Source: CAZKUN01 sp964555935
GTDB lineage: Bacteria; Armatimonadota; Zipacnadia; Zipacnadales; VGFC01
NCBI GenBank assembly: GCA_964555935.1
Contig: CAZKUN010000335.1
Coordinates: 1 to 8,508 of the forward strand
Reading direction: 5' to 3'
Length of the DNA stretch: 8,508 nt
The position numbers and the translations under genes are program-made. Shown here in pieces: positions 1 through 5,846 of the stretch; position 1 is the stretch's first letter, and every line of letters begins with the position of its first letter. The notes below the pieces were generated by a model, which worked only from the letters and a program-made list of their open reading frames with translations, searched no databases and was not told the DNA's origin.

Positions 1-486
1 GGCTTCTTCTCGCCGGGCGCGATCGTGGACGAGGCCGCCAAGGATGGCCGCGTCGTCGGAAACTGGTTCCAGCGGGGCACCAACGGGTACCAGGGAGCCG
101 GCGGAGAGCGCTACAGGGCGGGTCATCTGGCGATCGCCTACTACCACCTCGATCCGTCTCTCGTCGTGATCTCACTCGGTACGTTCGACGGAGCCTCAGC
201 CCAGTTCGCCGTGCGGGGAAACACGCCGAACCCGGCAAACGTCTCTGTGGCGTCGGGCCTCGTCGTGTACGAGCTTGTCCAGTTCGTCTACTGGGTCGCA
301 GACGAGCGATGGGATCGATCCTCCCGCCCATCCGGCCTGACCGCCAGAGACACCGGCTCTGAACCTCGAGGCGTGGTGCTGTTCCAGTTGGTCGACGACA
401 GAACGCTCAAGGTCGAGACATTCCCGGGAAAGTCCGCCAGCGAGGTGACAGGCTTCTCGGAGGCGGCGTTGAGCTACGAGCGCTGA
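1..486 (+). CDS. C-terminal part of an unrecognised protein, 5' end outside the window
   Basis: The frame is open from base 1 to a TGA at 484-486, giving 161 residues. No stop precedes the first GTG at base 25 and no ribosome-binding site is seen there, so the gene very probably begins upstream of the window. The visible part is soluble-looking and has no membrane segment. It alternates hydrophobic beta-like stretches (HLAIAYYHLDPSLVVISLGT, then SVASGLVVYELVQFVYWV) with polar loops, and it ends in Y-E-R. A short N-terminal segment is Gly- and aromatic-rich (NWFQRGTNGYQG). This pattern suggests a beta-rich domain, perhaps the body of an exported lipoprotein, but the signal peptide would lie outside the window. 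I do not recognise the family. Codon use, with mostly C or G at third positions, supports a real gene. It is followed by 153 nt before the next gene, so co-transcription is not evident. Confidence 0.8.
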   Translation, partial: GFFSPGAIVDEAAKDGRVVGNWFQRGTNGYQGAGGERYRAGHLAIAYYHLDPSLVVISLGTFDGASAQFAVRGNTPNPANVSVASGLVVYELVQFVYWVADERWDRSSRPSGLTARDTGSEPRGVVLFQLVDDRTLKVETFPGKSASEVTGFSEAALSYER

Positions 487-551
487 CCTCCCCGAGGCGT
501 CCCGTTGACCCCTCTAGCCCGTCTTCCCCGGCGGGGTCGGAGCTCTCACGC

Positions 552-557
552 TAGAAT
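552..557 (+). promoter_or_regulatory. Candidate -10 box (TAGAAT) ahead of the LLM oxidoreductase gene
   Basis: TAGAAT at 552-557 matches the TANNNT form of a housekeeping -10 element and lies 82 nt before the start codon at 640. No convincing -35 hexamer lies 16-18 nt upstream; a TTGACC at 505-510 is too far away. A GC-rich dyad (CCCC-GGC-GGGG, 526-536) sits just upstream. This is a weak, pattern-only call. Confidence 0.25.
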
Positions 558-639
558 GCTCACGGAGCAACGCGGCCTTGGCCGGCGGCGGGGCGATCCT
601 CCTGGTCAACACGTGCAGATGAGATGAAGGAGCCGATCG

Positions 640-1704
640 ATGAAGGTGGAGACGGGCTACGGCGAGACCTGGCTCAACGGTATCGCGGACCGCGTTCGGA
701 GCGCCGAGGCGGCGGGATTCGATGCGATCACGACAGGTGAGCTCAAGCACAACTCGACCCTCGCTCTAACGCTGGCCGCCGAACACAGCGAGCGGATGGA
801 ACTGTGCACCGGCGTGACGATCGCGTTCCCACGCTCGCCGATGATCATGGCTCAAACGGTCTGGGATCTGCAGGAGTTCAGTAAGGGGCGGATCAACATC
901 GGCCTCGGCTCGCAGATCAAGGGACACAACGTGCGCCGTTTTGCCGGAACCTGGACCAGCCCGGCAAAACGAATGGAAGACTACATCGGCATGATGCGTG
1001 CCGTCTGGCGATCGTGGCAGGATGGCGAGAAGCCCGACTACGTGAGCGACCACTACACGTACACGCTGATGACCCCCGCCTTCAACCCGGGACCAATCGA
1101 CTACCCGATGCCAAAGATTTCGCTGGCCAGCGTCGGCCCTCGCATGTCCGAGGCGGCCGGATTCTGTGCGGACGGACTGCGTCCTCACGGGTTCATGACC
1201 GAGAAGTACATGCGCGACACGGTGCTGCCTGCCGTCGAGAAGGGCGCCAAACGAGCCGGCCGCTCCGTCGACGACCTCGAGATTTCCGTCGGTGGGTTCA
1301 ACGCCTTCGGTGAGACCGACAGCGAGGTTGAACAGGCGATCGACGCACTGCGCAGGCCAATCTCGTTCTACGGTTCCACGAGGACATACCACGGCGTCTT
1401 CCGCGCTCATGGTCTCGAATCGCTCGGTATGCAGCTTCACGAGCTCTCCATGAAGGGCCAGTGGGACAAGATGCTGGATGCGGTGAACTTCGAGGTCGCC
1501 CTCGAGATGGCGAATGCCAGTACCTACGACAACCTGCCCAAATTCGCTCGCACCCACTTCGACTACGCGAATCGGATCAGTTTCGGTTTCGGCGGTCGCA
1601 GGACCGGCGGTATGTACGGGGGCTCGAGCGATCGCGAGGTCAGTGCACCGGTGCCCAGCGAGGAGCGCGTGCAGTGGCTCATGAACGAACTACGAGATGT
1701 CTAG
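640..1704 (+). CDS. LLM-class (luciferase-like) F420-dependent oxidoreductase
   Basis: This 354-residue protein has the bacterial luciferase-like TIM-barrel fold, whose members use F420 or FMN for hydride transfer to small organic substrates in the cytoplasm. The start is secure: GAAGGAG at 626-632 lies 7 nt before the ATG. Visible signatures are AEAAGFDAITTGE (22-34), the barrel strand ELCTGVTIAFPRSP (54-67), and the segment from RINIGLG through QIKGHNVRRF (84-101). These are followed by RMEDYIGMMRAVW (111-123) and PKISLASVGPRMSEAAGFCADG (158-179, overlapping core). This arrangement resembles the TIGR03617/MSMEG_2256 group of putative F420 oxidoreductases. The C-terminal part departs from it. 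The usual V-G-T-P-E-E-V segment near the end is not seen; NFEVALEMANASTYDNLPKF (283-302) occupies that place, and a Gly/Arg-rich tail (318-354) follows. The substrate cannot be deduced. Family is confident; cofactor F420 rather than FMN is inferred from the subgroup. Confidence 0.9.
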   Translation: MKVETGYGETWLNGIADRVRSAEAAGFDAITTGELKHNSTLALTLAAEHSERMELCTGVTIAFPRSPMIMAQTVWDLQEFSKGRINIGLGSQIKGHNVRRFAGTWTSPAKRMEDYIGMMRAVWRSWQDGEKPDYVSDHYTYTLMTPAFNPGPIDYPMPKISLASVGPRMSEAAGFCADGLRPHGFMTEKYMRDTVLPAVEKGAKRAGRSVDDLEISVGGFNAFGETDSEVEQAIDALRRPISFYGSTRTYHGVFRAHGLESLGMQLHELSMKGQWDKMLDAVNFEVALEMANASTYDNLPKFARTHFDYANRISFGFGGRRTGGMYGGSSDREVSAPVPSEERVQWLMNELRDV

Positions 1705-2127
1705 GCCCTACACCTGTCGCGCCGAGTCCGTTCCAGAGGCTGACGCCATCTGCGTCTGCGTCCACCCAGATGCGCTGGGCCCCGCCAGCGATGTCGACGC
1801 GGATGCTCTTCACGGACGCCCTCCCCTGCCGAGGAGTTATCGCCCTACCGCTGAGGAGGCGCACATCGTCGGCGAGCGATGCGAGGGGCTCGCTCCTCCG
1901 GAGGAGTCCGTCCCGGGAGCGCCGAGGGCTAGGACGAGGAGCGAGACGCGGGTAGGCAGCGCAACCCGCTATCGTTCCGCCTGTCATGCCAAGCGAACGC
2001 AGCTCAACTCGATGACGTCAGATCCTCAAGACGCCGCGCTCGGCAGGCGCGTGCAAGACTCTCGCATACAACGAACTGAACGGGGACGCGCAAGCGATCT
2101 CGGCACTGCCGCGAGTGGGGCATTCAG
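1705..2127. other. Gene-poor 423-nt intergenic stretch
   Basis: No convincing gene is seen here. A plus-strand frame from ATG 1697 to 2131 is open but reads as an Arg/Ser/Ala-rich sequence without domains or a good ribosome-binding site. It overlaps both neighbours and is probably spurious. Contents worth noting are a 14-bp perfect palindrome at 1893-1906, a 10-bp inverted repeat at 1889-1898/1936-1945, and four GAGGAG hexamers (1831, 1853, 1901, 1936). The minus strand between about 1910 and 1725 reads in a coding-like way, described in the findings. The promoter of the following MFS gene should lie in the last 150 nt, but no clear -35/-10 pair could be picked. Confidence 0.6.
1889..1945. 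repeat. Overlapping palindrome and inverted repeat
   Basis: CTCCTCCGGAGGAG (1893-1906) is a perfect 14-bp palindrome. CTCGCTCCTC at 1889-1898 is the exact reverse complement of GAGGAGCGAG at 1936-1945. The left arm of the larger repeat shares bases 1893-1898 with the palindrome, so in RNA the two hairpins would exclude each other. This could be the end of the LLM transcript, a protein-binding site, or chance in GC-rich DNA. No T-tract follows. Confidence 0.45.
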
Positions 2128-3462
2128 GTGACATCCCAGGGGGCGACTGAACGTCAGCCCATATTCTACGGCTGGTACGTGGTGGGTGCGCTGTTCTTTG
2201 CGACGTTCCTGATGATGGGAACGCGGAACGCCTTTGGTGTGTTCGTCGCAACCTGGGAACAAGATTGGGGCGTCTCGGTTGGGCGGATTTCGGTAGCGGC
2301 TTCCGTGGGGTGGTTGATGAACGGGCTGATGCAGCCGTTCCTTGGTCGGATCATCGACCGCGTAGGTGGGCGGCCGGTGGTGCTGACGAGCATGATGGTG
2401 CTCGGTGTGGCGTTCATCGCCATGGCCTTCGTGACGAATGTGTGGATGCTGACGGTGCTGTACGGGTTCGTGATTTCTTCGGCGGCAGGCGGGGTTGCGC
2501 CGAGCATGACCGGGGTGTTGGTGGTGCGGTGGTTCCAGCGCCGTCGCGGAGCGGCGCTGAGTGTGCTGGTGTCGGGTGCCTCGCTGGGCGGGTTGCTGCT
2601 GGTGCCGTTCCTGACGTACCTGCTCCTGGCGACCAGCTGGCAGATGGCCTGGGTGACGATGGGGGTGATTTCGCTGGTACTGGGTGTGCCGCTGTTGTGG
2701 GGGATTGCGCGGAGCGATCCAAGCGACATGGGCCTGCGTCCGGATGGTGATTCGGCGGATGAGGCTCTAGCGACGGAGGCGAATGGAGCGTCGCGGATTG
2801 CTCGGGGGGCCCTGACTTGCGAGCGGTGGCAGGATTCGTTCCGGTCGTGGCCGATCTGGCAGCTTTCGGTGGCCTACTGGGTGTGCGGGGTGACGACGGC
2901 GAGCATTGCGGTGCACTTTGTCCGGTGGGCAGGGGACGAGGGGATTTCGCCGGGGACGGCGGCGCTGGCGTTCGGGTTACTGAGCGGGATTAATGCGGCG
3001 AGTGTGCTGTTCGTCGGGTGGATTTCTGATCGGATGCAGCGGCGGGCGTTGCTGGCAGCAATGTACCTGGTGCGAAGCGTGGGTTTCTCGTTGCTGATTG
3101 TGCTACCGGGGCAGGGGGCGATGTGGGCGTTCGCGGTAATCGGGGGCGGGTCGTGGTTGGCGACGGTACCGCTGACGACGTCATTGACTGCGGATGTGTA
3201 CGGCGTGCGGCACATAGGGATGCTGGGCGGACTGAGTTTTCTAGCACACCAATCTGGGGGAGCGTTGGCGGTGATTCTGTTCGGGCTAGCGTTCGACCGC
3301 TGGGGTTCGTACGACCCGGCATACGCGGTTAGCGTCGGGCTGCTGGTGGTGGCGGCGGCGTTGGCGCTGACGATCCGGGAACGGGAATTGTCGGCGCGGT
3401 ATTCGCCGGTGGTCGATGACGTCGGGGGCCTTGAGTCGGAGTCTGGAGTAGCAGGCAGCTAG
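2128..3462 (+). CDS. Major facilitator superfamily (MFS) transporter, 12 membrane segments
   Basis: This 444-residue inner-membrane secondary transporter probably moves a small organic anion or drug-like molecule by proton coupling; the substrate is unknown. The GTG at 2128 is the only reasonable start, because a TGA lies in frame at 2077-2079 and the next GTG codons fall inside the first membrane helix. The ribosome-binding site is weak (GTGGGG). Helix 1 begins at FYGWYVVGALFF (13-24). The MFS motif A loop between helices 2 and 3 is clear (GRIIDRVGGRPVV, 73-85), and a degenerate copy lies between helices 8 and 9 (GWISDRMQRRALL, 297-309). WFQRRRGAALS (135-145) and the G-rich helix after it fit the oxalate/formate-antiporter and monocarboxylate-like branch of MFS. 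The central loop (about 194-240) is hydrophilic. Codon use is rich in GTG, GCG, GGG, TTG and ATT, unlike neighbouring genes. The gene directly downstream follows after 5 nt. Confidence 0.93.
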   Translation: MTSQGATERQPIFYGWYVVGALFFATFLMMGTRNAFGVFVATWEQDWGVSVGRISVAASVGWLMNGLMQPFLGRIIDRVGGRPVVLTSMMVLGVAFIAMAFVTNVWMLTVLYGFVISSAAGGVAPSMTGVLVVRWFQRRRGAALSVLVSGASLGGLLLVPFLTYLLLATSWQMAWVTMGVISLVLGVPLLWGIARSDPSDMGLRPDGDSADEALATEANGASRIARGALTCERWQDSFRSWPIWQLSVAYWVCGVTTASIAVHFVRWAGDEGISPGTAALAFGLLSGINAASVLFVGWISDRMQRRALLAAMYLVRSVGFSLLIVLPGQGAMWAFAVIGGGSWLATVPLTTSLTADVYGVRHIGMLGGLSFLAHQSGGALAVILFGLAFDRWGSYDPAYAVSVGLLVVAAALALTIRERELSARYSPVVDDVGGLESESGVAGS

Positions 3463-3467
3463 CGGCG

Positions 3468-3656
3468 ATGGATCTGCGGTTGTGGGTACTGCATCACGGG
3501 GAGGCGATCGATCCCACGCTGGCCGACTGGATCCGGCACAAGATCGATGACCTGGTGGGGTTAGAGCCCGGGGCGATTGTGGCGGTGGTGGGCGCGGTGA
3601 TTGTAGCGTTCCCGATCGGGCTTGGGGTGGCAGCGTTCAGACGGCGAGAGCGGTAA
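3468..3656 (+). CDS. Small single-pass membrane protein next to the MFS gene
   Basis: This is a 62-residue protein with an acidic/amphipathic N-terminal half (1-33, including LHHGEAIDPTLADWIRHKID). One hydrophobic helix follows (about 36-57, GAIVAVVGAVIVAFPIGLGV), and then a basic tail, FRRRER. By the positive-inside rule the C-terminus would be cytoplasmic. The ATG begins 5 nt after the MFS stop codon. There is no strong Shine-Dalgarno of its own apart from a purine-rich AGCGGCG, so translation is probably coupled to the transporter gene. It shares the G-ending, pyrimidine-poor codon use of the transporter, which supports one unit and argues that it is real. A role as a small accessory subunit or stabiliser of the carrier is inference from position only. 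I do not recognise the family. Confidence 0.65.
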   Translation: MDLRLWVLHHGEAIDPTLADWIRHKIDDLVGLEPGAIVAVVGAVIVAFPIGLGVAAFRRRER

Positions 3657-3939
3657 CGCCGCGTGGAACGGTACTAGCCATCGCCTCGGCCCAGAGCTCA
3701 TCGATCCAGTTCTGGAGTCCGCTCACTCCGAATCGGCCGAGTGCGGCGGCGAAGGCCCTCAGCCAGATCTCTCACCGGCGATCGATGGTGAGCCAGATCG
3801 CCTCTGCTGTAACGAACGTGAGGCCGTCACGGTCGAAGAGGCCGGACAAACCGAACAGCTTCCGACCCTCCTGGGCCACTCGGCTCGCGGCGAACTGGGC
3901 AAATTGGCGGTGGTCTGCAAGGAGCCGCGCGGCGTAAGC
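3637..3939 (-). pseudogene. Probable remnant of a thioesterase-like gene, antisense to the MFS-ACAD gap
   Basis: The minus strand from 3939 down to 3775 reads 55 codons with a coding-like third-position bias. It includes RVAQEGRKLFGLSGLFDRDG and then TAEAIWLTIDRR before a TGA at 3774-3772. The order EGRK, then S-x-L-F-D-x-D-G, then A-E-A-x-W-L-T-I resembles the C-terminal strands of hotdog-fold (PaaI-like) acyl-CoA thioesterases. Beyond the TGA the same frame stays open to 3637 and still looks like protein (RAFAAALGRFGVSGLQNWID). No start codon with a ribosome-binding site is present, and upstream the frame meets a TGA at 3942-3940 and then the antisense of the acyl-CoA dehydrogenase gene. 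The 5' half is therefore missing. I infer a decayed gene end; the family call is tentative, and the part after the internal stop may have another origin. The last 20 bases overlap the small membrane protein gene. Confidence 0.35.
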
Positions 3940-4003
3940 TCACGTGACCGACGCAACCCCGAGCGGCGTCGCCTGAGCGATGCATGTGGGAAGAGGCCTC
4001 GCC

Positions 4004-5248
4004 ATGGTCGACTTCGCAGACACCCCCGAACAGGCTGCGTTTCGCAATGAGGTCGAGCAGTTCATTGACGGGAACCTGCCCGATGCGCTGCGCACCCAGG
4101 GCGGCATGGGCGGACTGGCCGCGCTGTTCGAAGGCGGCGGCGGCGACGGCGACGAAGGATCGCCAGCCGACAGGATGCTGCGGATATTCGCGGTCTTGAA
4201 GCCGTGGCGCGACGCGCTCGTGGGCAGGGGCTGGATCGCGCCTGCGTGGCCGAAGCAGTACGGGGGGGCCGACCTCTCTCCGATGGAGCAGTACCTACTG
4301 AACGAGACCTTCGCCGAGCGCAGCGCGCCGCTCATCCCCGTGCCGGACGTCGGCTCGACGATCATGGTGCACGGGACTGAGGAGCAAAAGAAGGAGTTCC
4401 TGCCACCGATGGTCAACGACGGCGTGTTCTGGTGTCAGGGCTACTCCGAGCCCGGGTCCGGGTCCGACCTCGCCTCGCTGCAGACCCGCGCCGAGCGTGA
4501 CGGCGATGACTTCGTCATCAACGGCCAGAAGATCTGGACGACAGGCGCGCAGATGGCCGCCATGATGTTCGCGATGGTGCGGACCGACCCGGAAGCGCCG
4601 AAGCACCGCGGCATCACGTACCTGCTGCTGCGCATGGACGCGCCGGGCATCTCCGTTCGACCGCTGGTCCAGATGAGCGACGCGCAGGGCTTCAACGAGG
4701 TCTTCTTCGAGGACGTGCACGTGCCCGTGAAGAACGCCGTCGGCGAGATCAACCGAGGCTGGTACGTGGGCGCCACCCATCTCGACTTCGAACGCTCGTC
4801 GATCGGCTCGACGGTGGGGCAGCTGCAGATGCTCGACACGCTGAAGGACGGACTGACGGAGATTCGCGACGGGCAGCCTGAACGTTCGCGCCTGAACCGC
4901 GTCGACTGTCCGCGGCTCGAATTCGCCGACCGTTACATCGAGGCTAACATCGCGAAGACTCTGTCCCAGCGCGTGATCTCGATGCAGGCTCGCGGCCTGG
5001 TGCCGAACCACGAGGCGTCGATGACGAAGCTCTTTTCGACCGAGTTCAGCCAGCGGATCGCCCTCACGGCGACGAAGCTGCTGGGGAAGTACGGCGATGT
5101 ACGCAACGGCCCAGAGGAGTACACCCCGATGCGCGGCCGCTGGGCTTCGAGCTACCTTTCGAGCGTGTCGGCCACGATCGCAGGCGGGACCTCCGAGATC
5201 CAGCGCAACGTGATCGCGACGCGCGGGCTGGGGCTCCCGAGGGGGTAG
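4004..5248 (+). CDS. Acyl-CoA dehydrogenase, FadE type
   Basis: This flavoenzyme is predicted to introduce a trans-2,3 double bond into an acyl-CoA, passing electrons through FAD to electron-transfer flavoprotein. I chose ATG 4004 (414 residues) over ATG 3980 because GGGAAGAGG at 3988-3996 sits 7 nt before it, and because MVDFADTPEQAAFRNEV is a typical N-terminus. The domains run in order. The N-terminal helical domain is about 1-140, ending with EQKKEFLPPM. The middle beta domain has the flavin signature CQGYSEPGSGSDLASLQTRA (144-163) and NGQKIWTTGAQ (173-183). The C-terminal helical domain is about 250-414 and ends with GGTSEIQRNVIATRGLGLP. At the site of the MCAD catalytic Glu this protein has Gly394. 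Glu263 in HLDFERSS matches the alternative catalytic position used by isovaleryl-CoA and long-chain enzymes. A Gly/Asp-rich loop (44-53) looks flexible. Chain-length preference cannot be read from sequence. It may serve fatty acid, branched-chain or steroid side-chain breakdown. Confidence 0.93.
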   Translation: MVDFADTPEQAAFRNEVEQFIDGNLPDALRTQGGMGGLAALFEGGGGDGDEGSPADRMLRIFAVLKPWRDALVGRGWIAPAWPKQYGGADLSPMEQYLLNETFAERSAPLIPVPDVGSTIMVHGTEEQKKEFLPPMVNDGVFWCQGYSEPGSGSDLASLQTRAERDGDDFVINGQKIWTTGAQMAAMMFAMVRTDPEAPKHRGITYLLLRMDAPGISVRPLVQMSDAQGFNEVFFEDVHVPVKNAVGEINRGWYVGATHLDFERSSIGSTVGQLQMLDTLKDGLTEIRDGQPERSRLNRVDCPRLEFADRYIEANIAKTLSQRVISMQARGLVPNHEASMTKLFSTEFSQRIALTATKLLGKYGDVRNGPEEYTPMRGRWASSYLSSVSATIAGGTSEIQRNVIATRGLGLPRG

Positions 5249-5310
5249 CACCGGGAAGCCTGGGCGACCACAGCAGGTCAGCTCGTTGCCGAACGTCGGA
5301 CGCGGCATCC

Positions 5311-5324
5311 GGCCACGAGTGGCC
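5311..5324. repeat. Short inverted repeat GGCCAC-GA-GTGGCC between ACAD and FKBP genes
   Basis: Perfect 6-bp arms with a 2-nt centre lie 21 nt before the FKBP start and 63 nt after the dehydrogenase stop. It could be an operator for the FKBP gene or part of a leader structure. The loop is too short for a good hairpin. No T-tract follows, so it is not an intrinsic terminator. Confidence 0.3.
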
Positions 5325-5344
5325 AGGCGGGAACAGGAGGCAGC

Positions 5345-5764
5345 ATGCTGGCGGACGGGACAGTCGTGAAGGTGCACTATCGAGGCACGCTCGATGATGG
5401 GTCGGTGTTCGACTCTTCGGAGGGAAAGCGCCCACGAACGTTTGTGCTGGGGCGCGGACAGTTGATCCCCGACTTCGAGAACACTCTGCGCGAGATGGCG
5501 CCCGGCGATGTTCTCGACTTCCACGTTGAGCTGGAGGGGGCTTACGGGCCGCATCGCGCCGACCGAACGTACCGGGTGGCGGTGGGGGACGCCCCGGAGG
5601 GCCTGGCGGTCGGCCAGGAGGTCCAGCTCGCTGGTGGTGCACCCGGCCGGGTCACGGAGATCACCGCAGACATGGTGACGCTGGACGCCAATCACCCGCT
5701 CGCCGGGCAGCCGCTCAACTTCCACCTCGAGCTGATCGAAGCGGTCCCGCCTGGCGAGTGGTAG
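5345..5764 (+). CDS. FKBP-type peptidyl-prolyl cis-trans isomerase, SlyD-like
   Basis: This 139-residue cytoplasmic protein is predicted to catalyse proline isomerisation and act as a folding helper. AGGAGG at 5335-5340 precedes the ATG by 4 nt. The split FKBP domain is recognisable: VKVHYRGTLDDGSVFDSSEG (8-27) and GRGQLIPDFENTLREMAPGD (36-55), with the remaining strand at the C-terminus (PLNFHLELIEA, 123-133). Between them lies the insert-in-flap chaperone domain characteristic of SlyD, with AYGPHRADRTYRV (66-78), VGQEVQL and then TADMVTLDANHPLAG (107-121). The metal-binding His/Cys-rich tail of Escherichia coli SlyD is absent, and the protein stops at PPGEW. It resembles the short SlyD-like proteins of many bacteria. 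It sits 96 nt downstream of the acyl-CoA dehydrogenase gene in the same direction. Co-transcription is possible but not implied by function. Confidence 0.93.
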   Translation: MLADGTVVKVHYRGTLDDGSVFDSSEGKRPRTFVLGRGQLIPDFENTLREMAPGDVLDFHVELEGAYGPHRADRTYRVAVGDAPEGLAVGQEVQLAGGAPGRVTEITADMVTLDANHPLAGQPLNFHLELIEAVPPGEW

Positions 5765-5810
5765 CCGGACGCAGGCGGTCGGACGGCTCAGTCAGCTCGC
5801 ACGCGCCGCC

Positions 5811-5842
5811 AGCGGGGACGATTCCCGCTCCGGGGGCCCCCG
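5811..5842. terminator. Candidate bidirectional terminator between convergent genes
   Basis: The 82-nt gap between the FKBP stop and the convergent hydrolase stop holds two dyads. AGCGGG (5811-5816) pairs with CCCGCT (5824-5829) around a 7-nt loop, and CGGGGGCCCCCG (5831-5842) is a perfect 12-bp palindrome. Neither is followed by a T-run on either strand, so this is not a classical intrinsic terminator. The position and GC strength are what one expects at a convergent gene end in a GC-rich genome. Confidence 0.4.
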
Positions 5843-5846
5843 CGGT

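Noticed and set aside
766..1557. 263-codon minus-strand frame inside the LLM gene
   Set aside because: It is an antisense shadow of a strongly supported family member.
1697..2131. Open plus-strand frame of 144 codons between the LLM and MFS genes
   Set aside because: It overlaps both neighbours, has no ribosome-binding site, is Arg/Ser/Ala-rich without domain-like pattern, and has no third-position bias like the real genes.
3622..4050. 142-codon plus-strand frame between the small membrane protein and ACAD genes
   Set aside because: It overlaps both genes out of frame and has no ribosome-binding site. Its sequence is better explained as the antisense of the minus-strand remnant.
4295..5725. 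476-codon open frame on the minus strand across the ACAD and FKBP genes
   Set aside because: It is the antisense shadow of two clear plus-strand genes; the His/Arg/Val-rich translation is typical of such shadows in GC-rich DNA.
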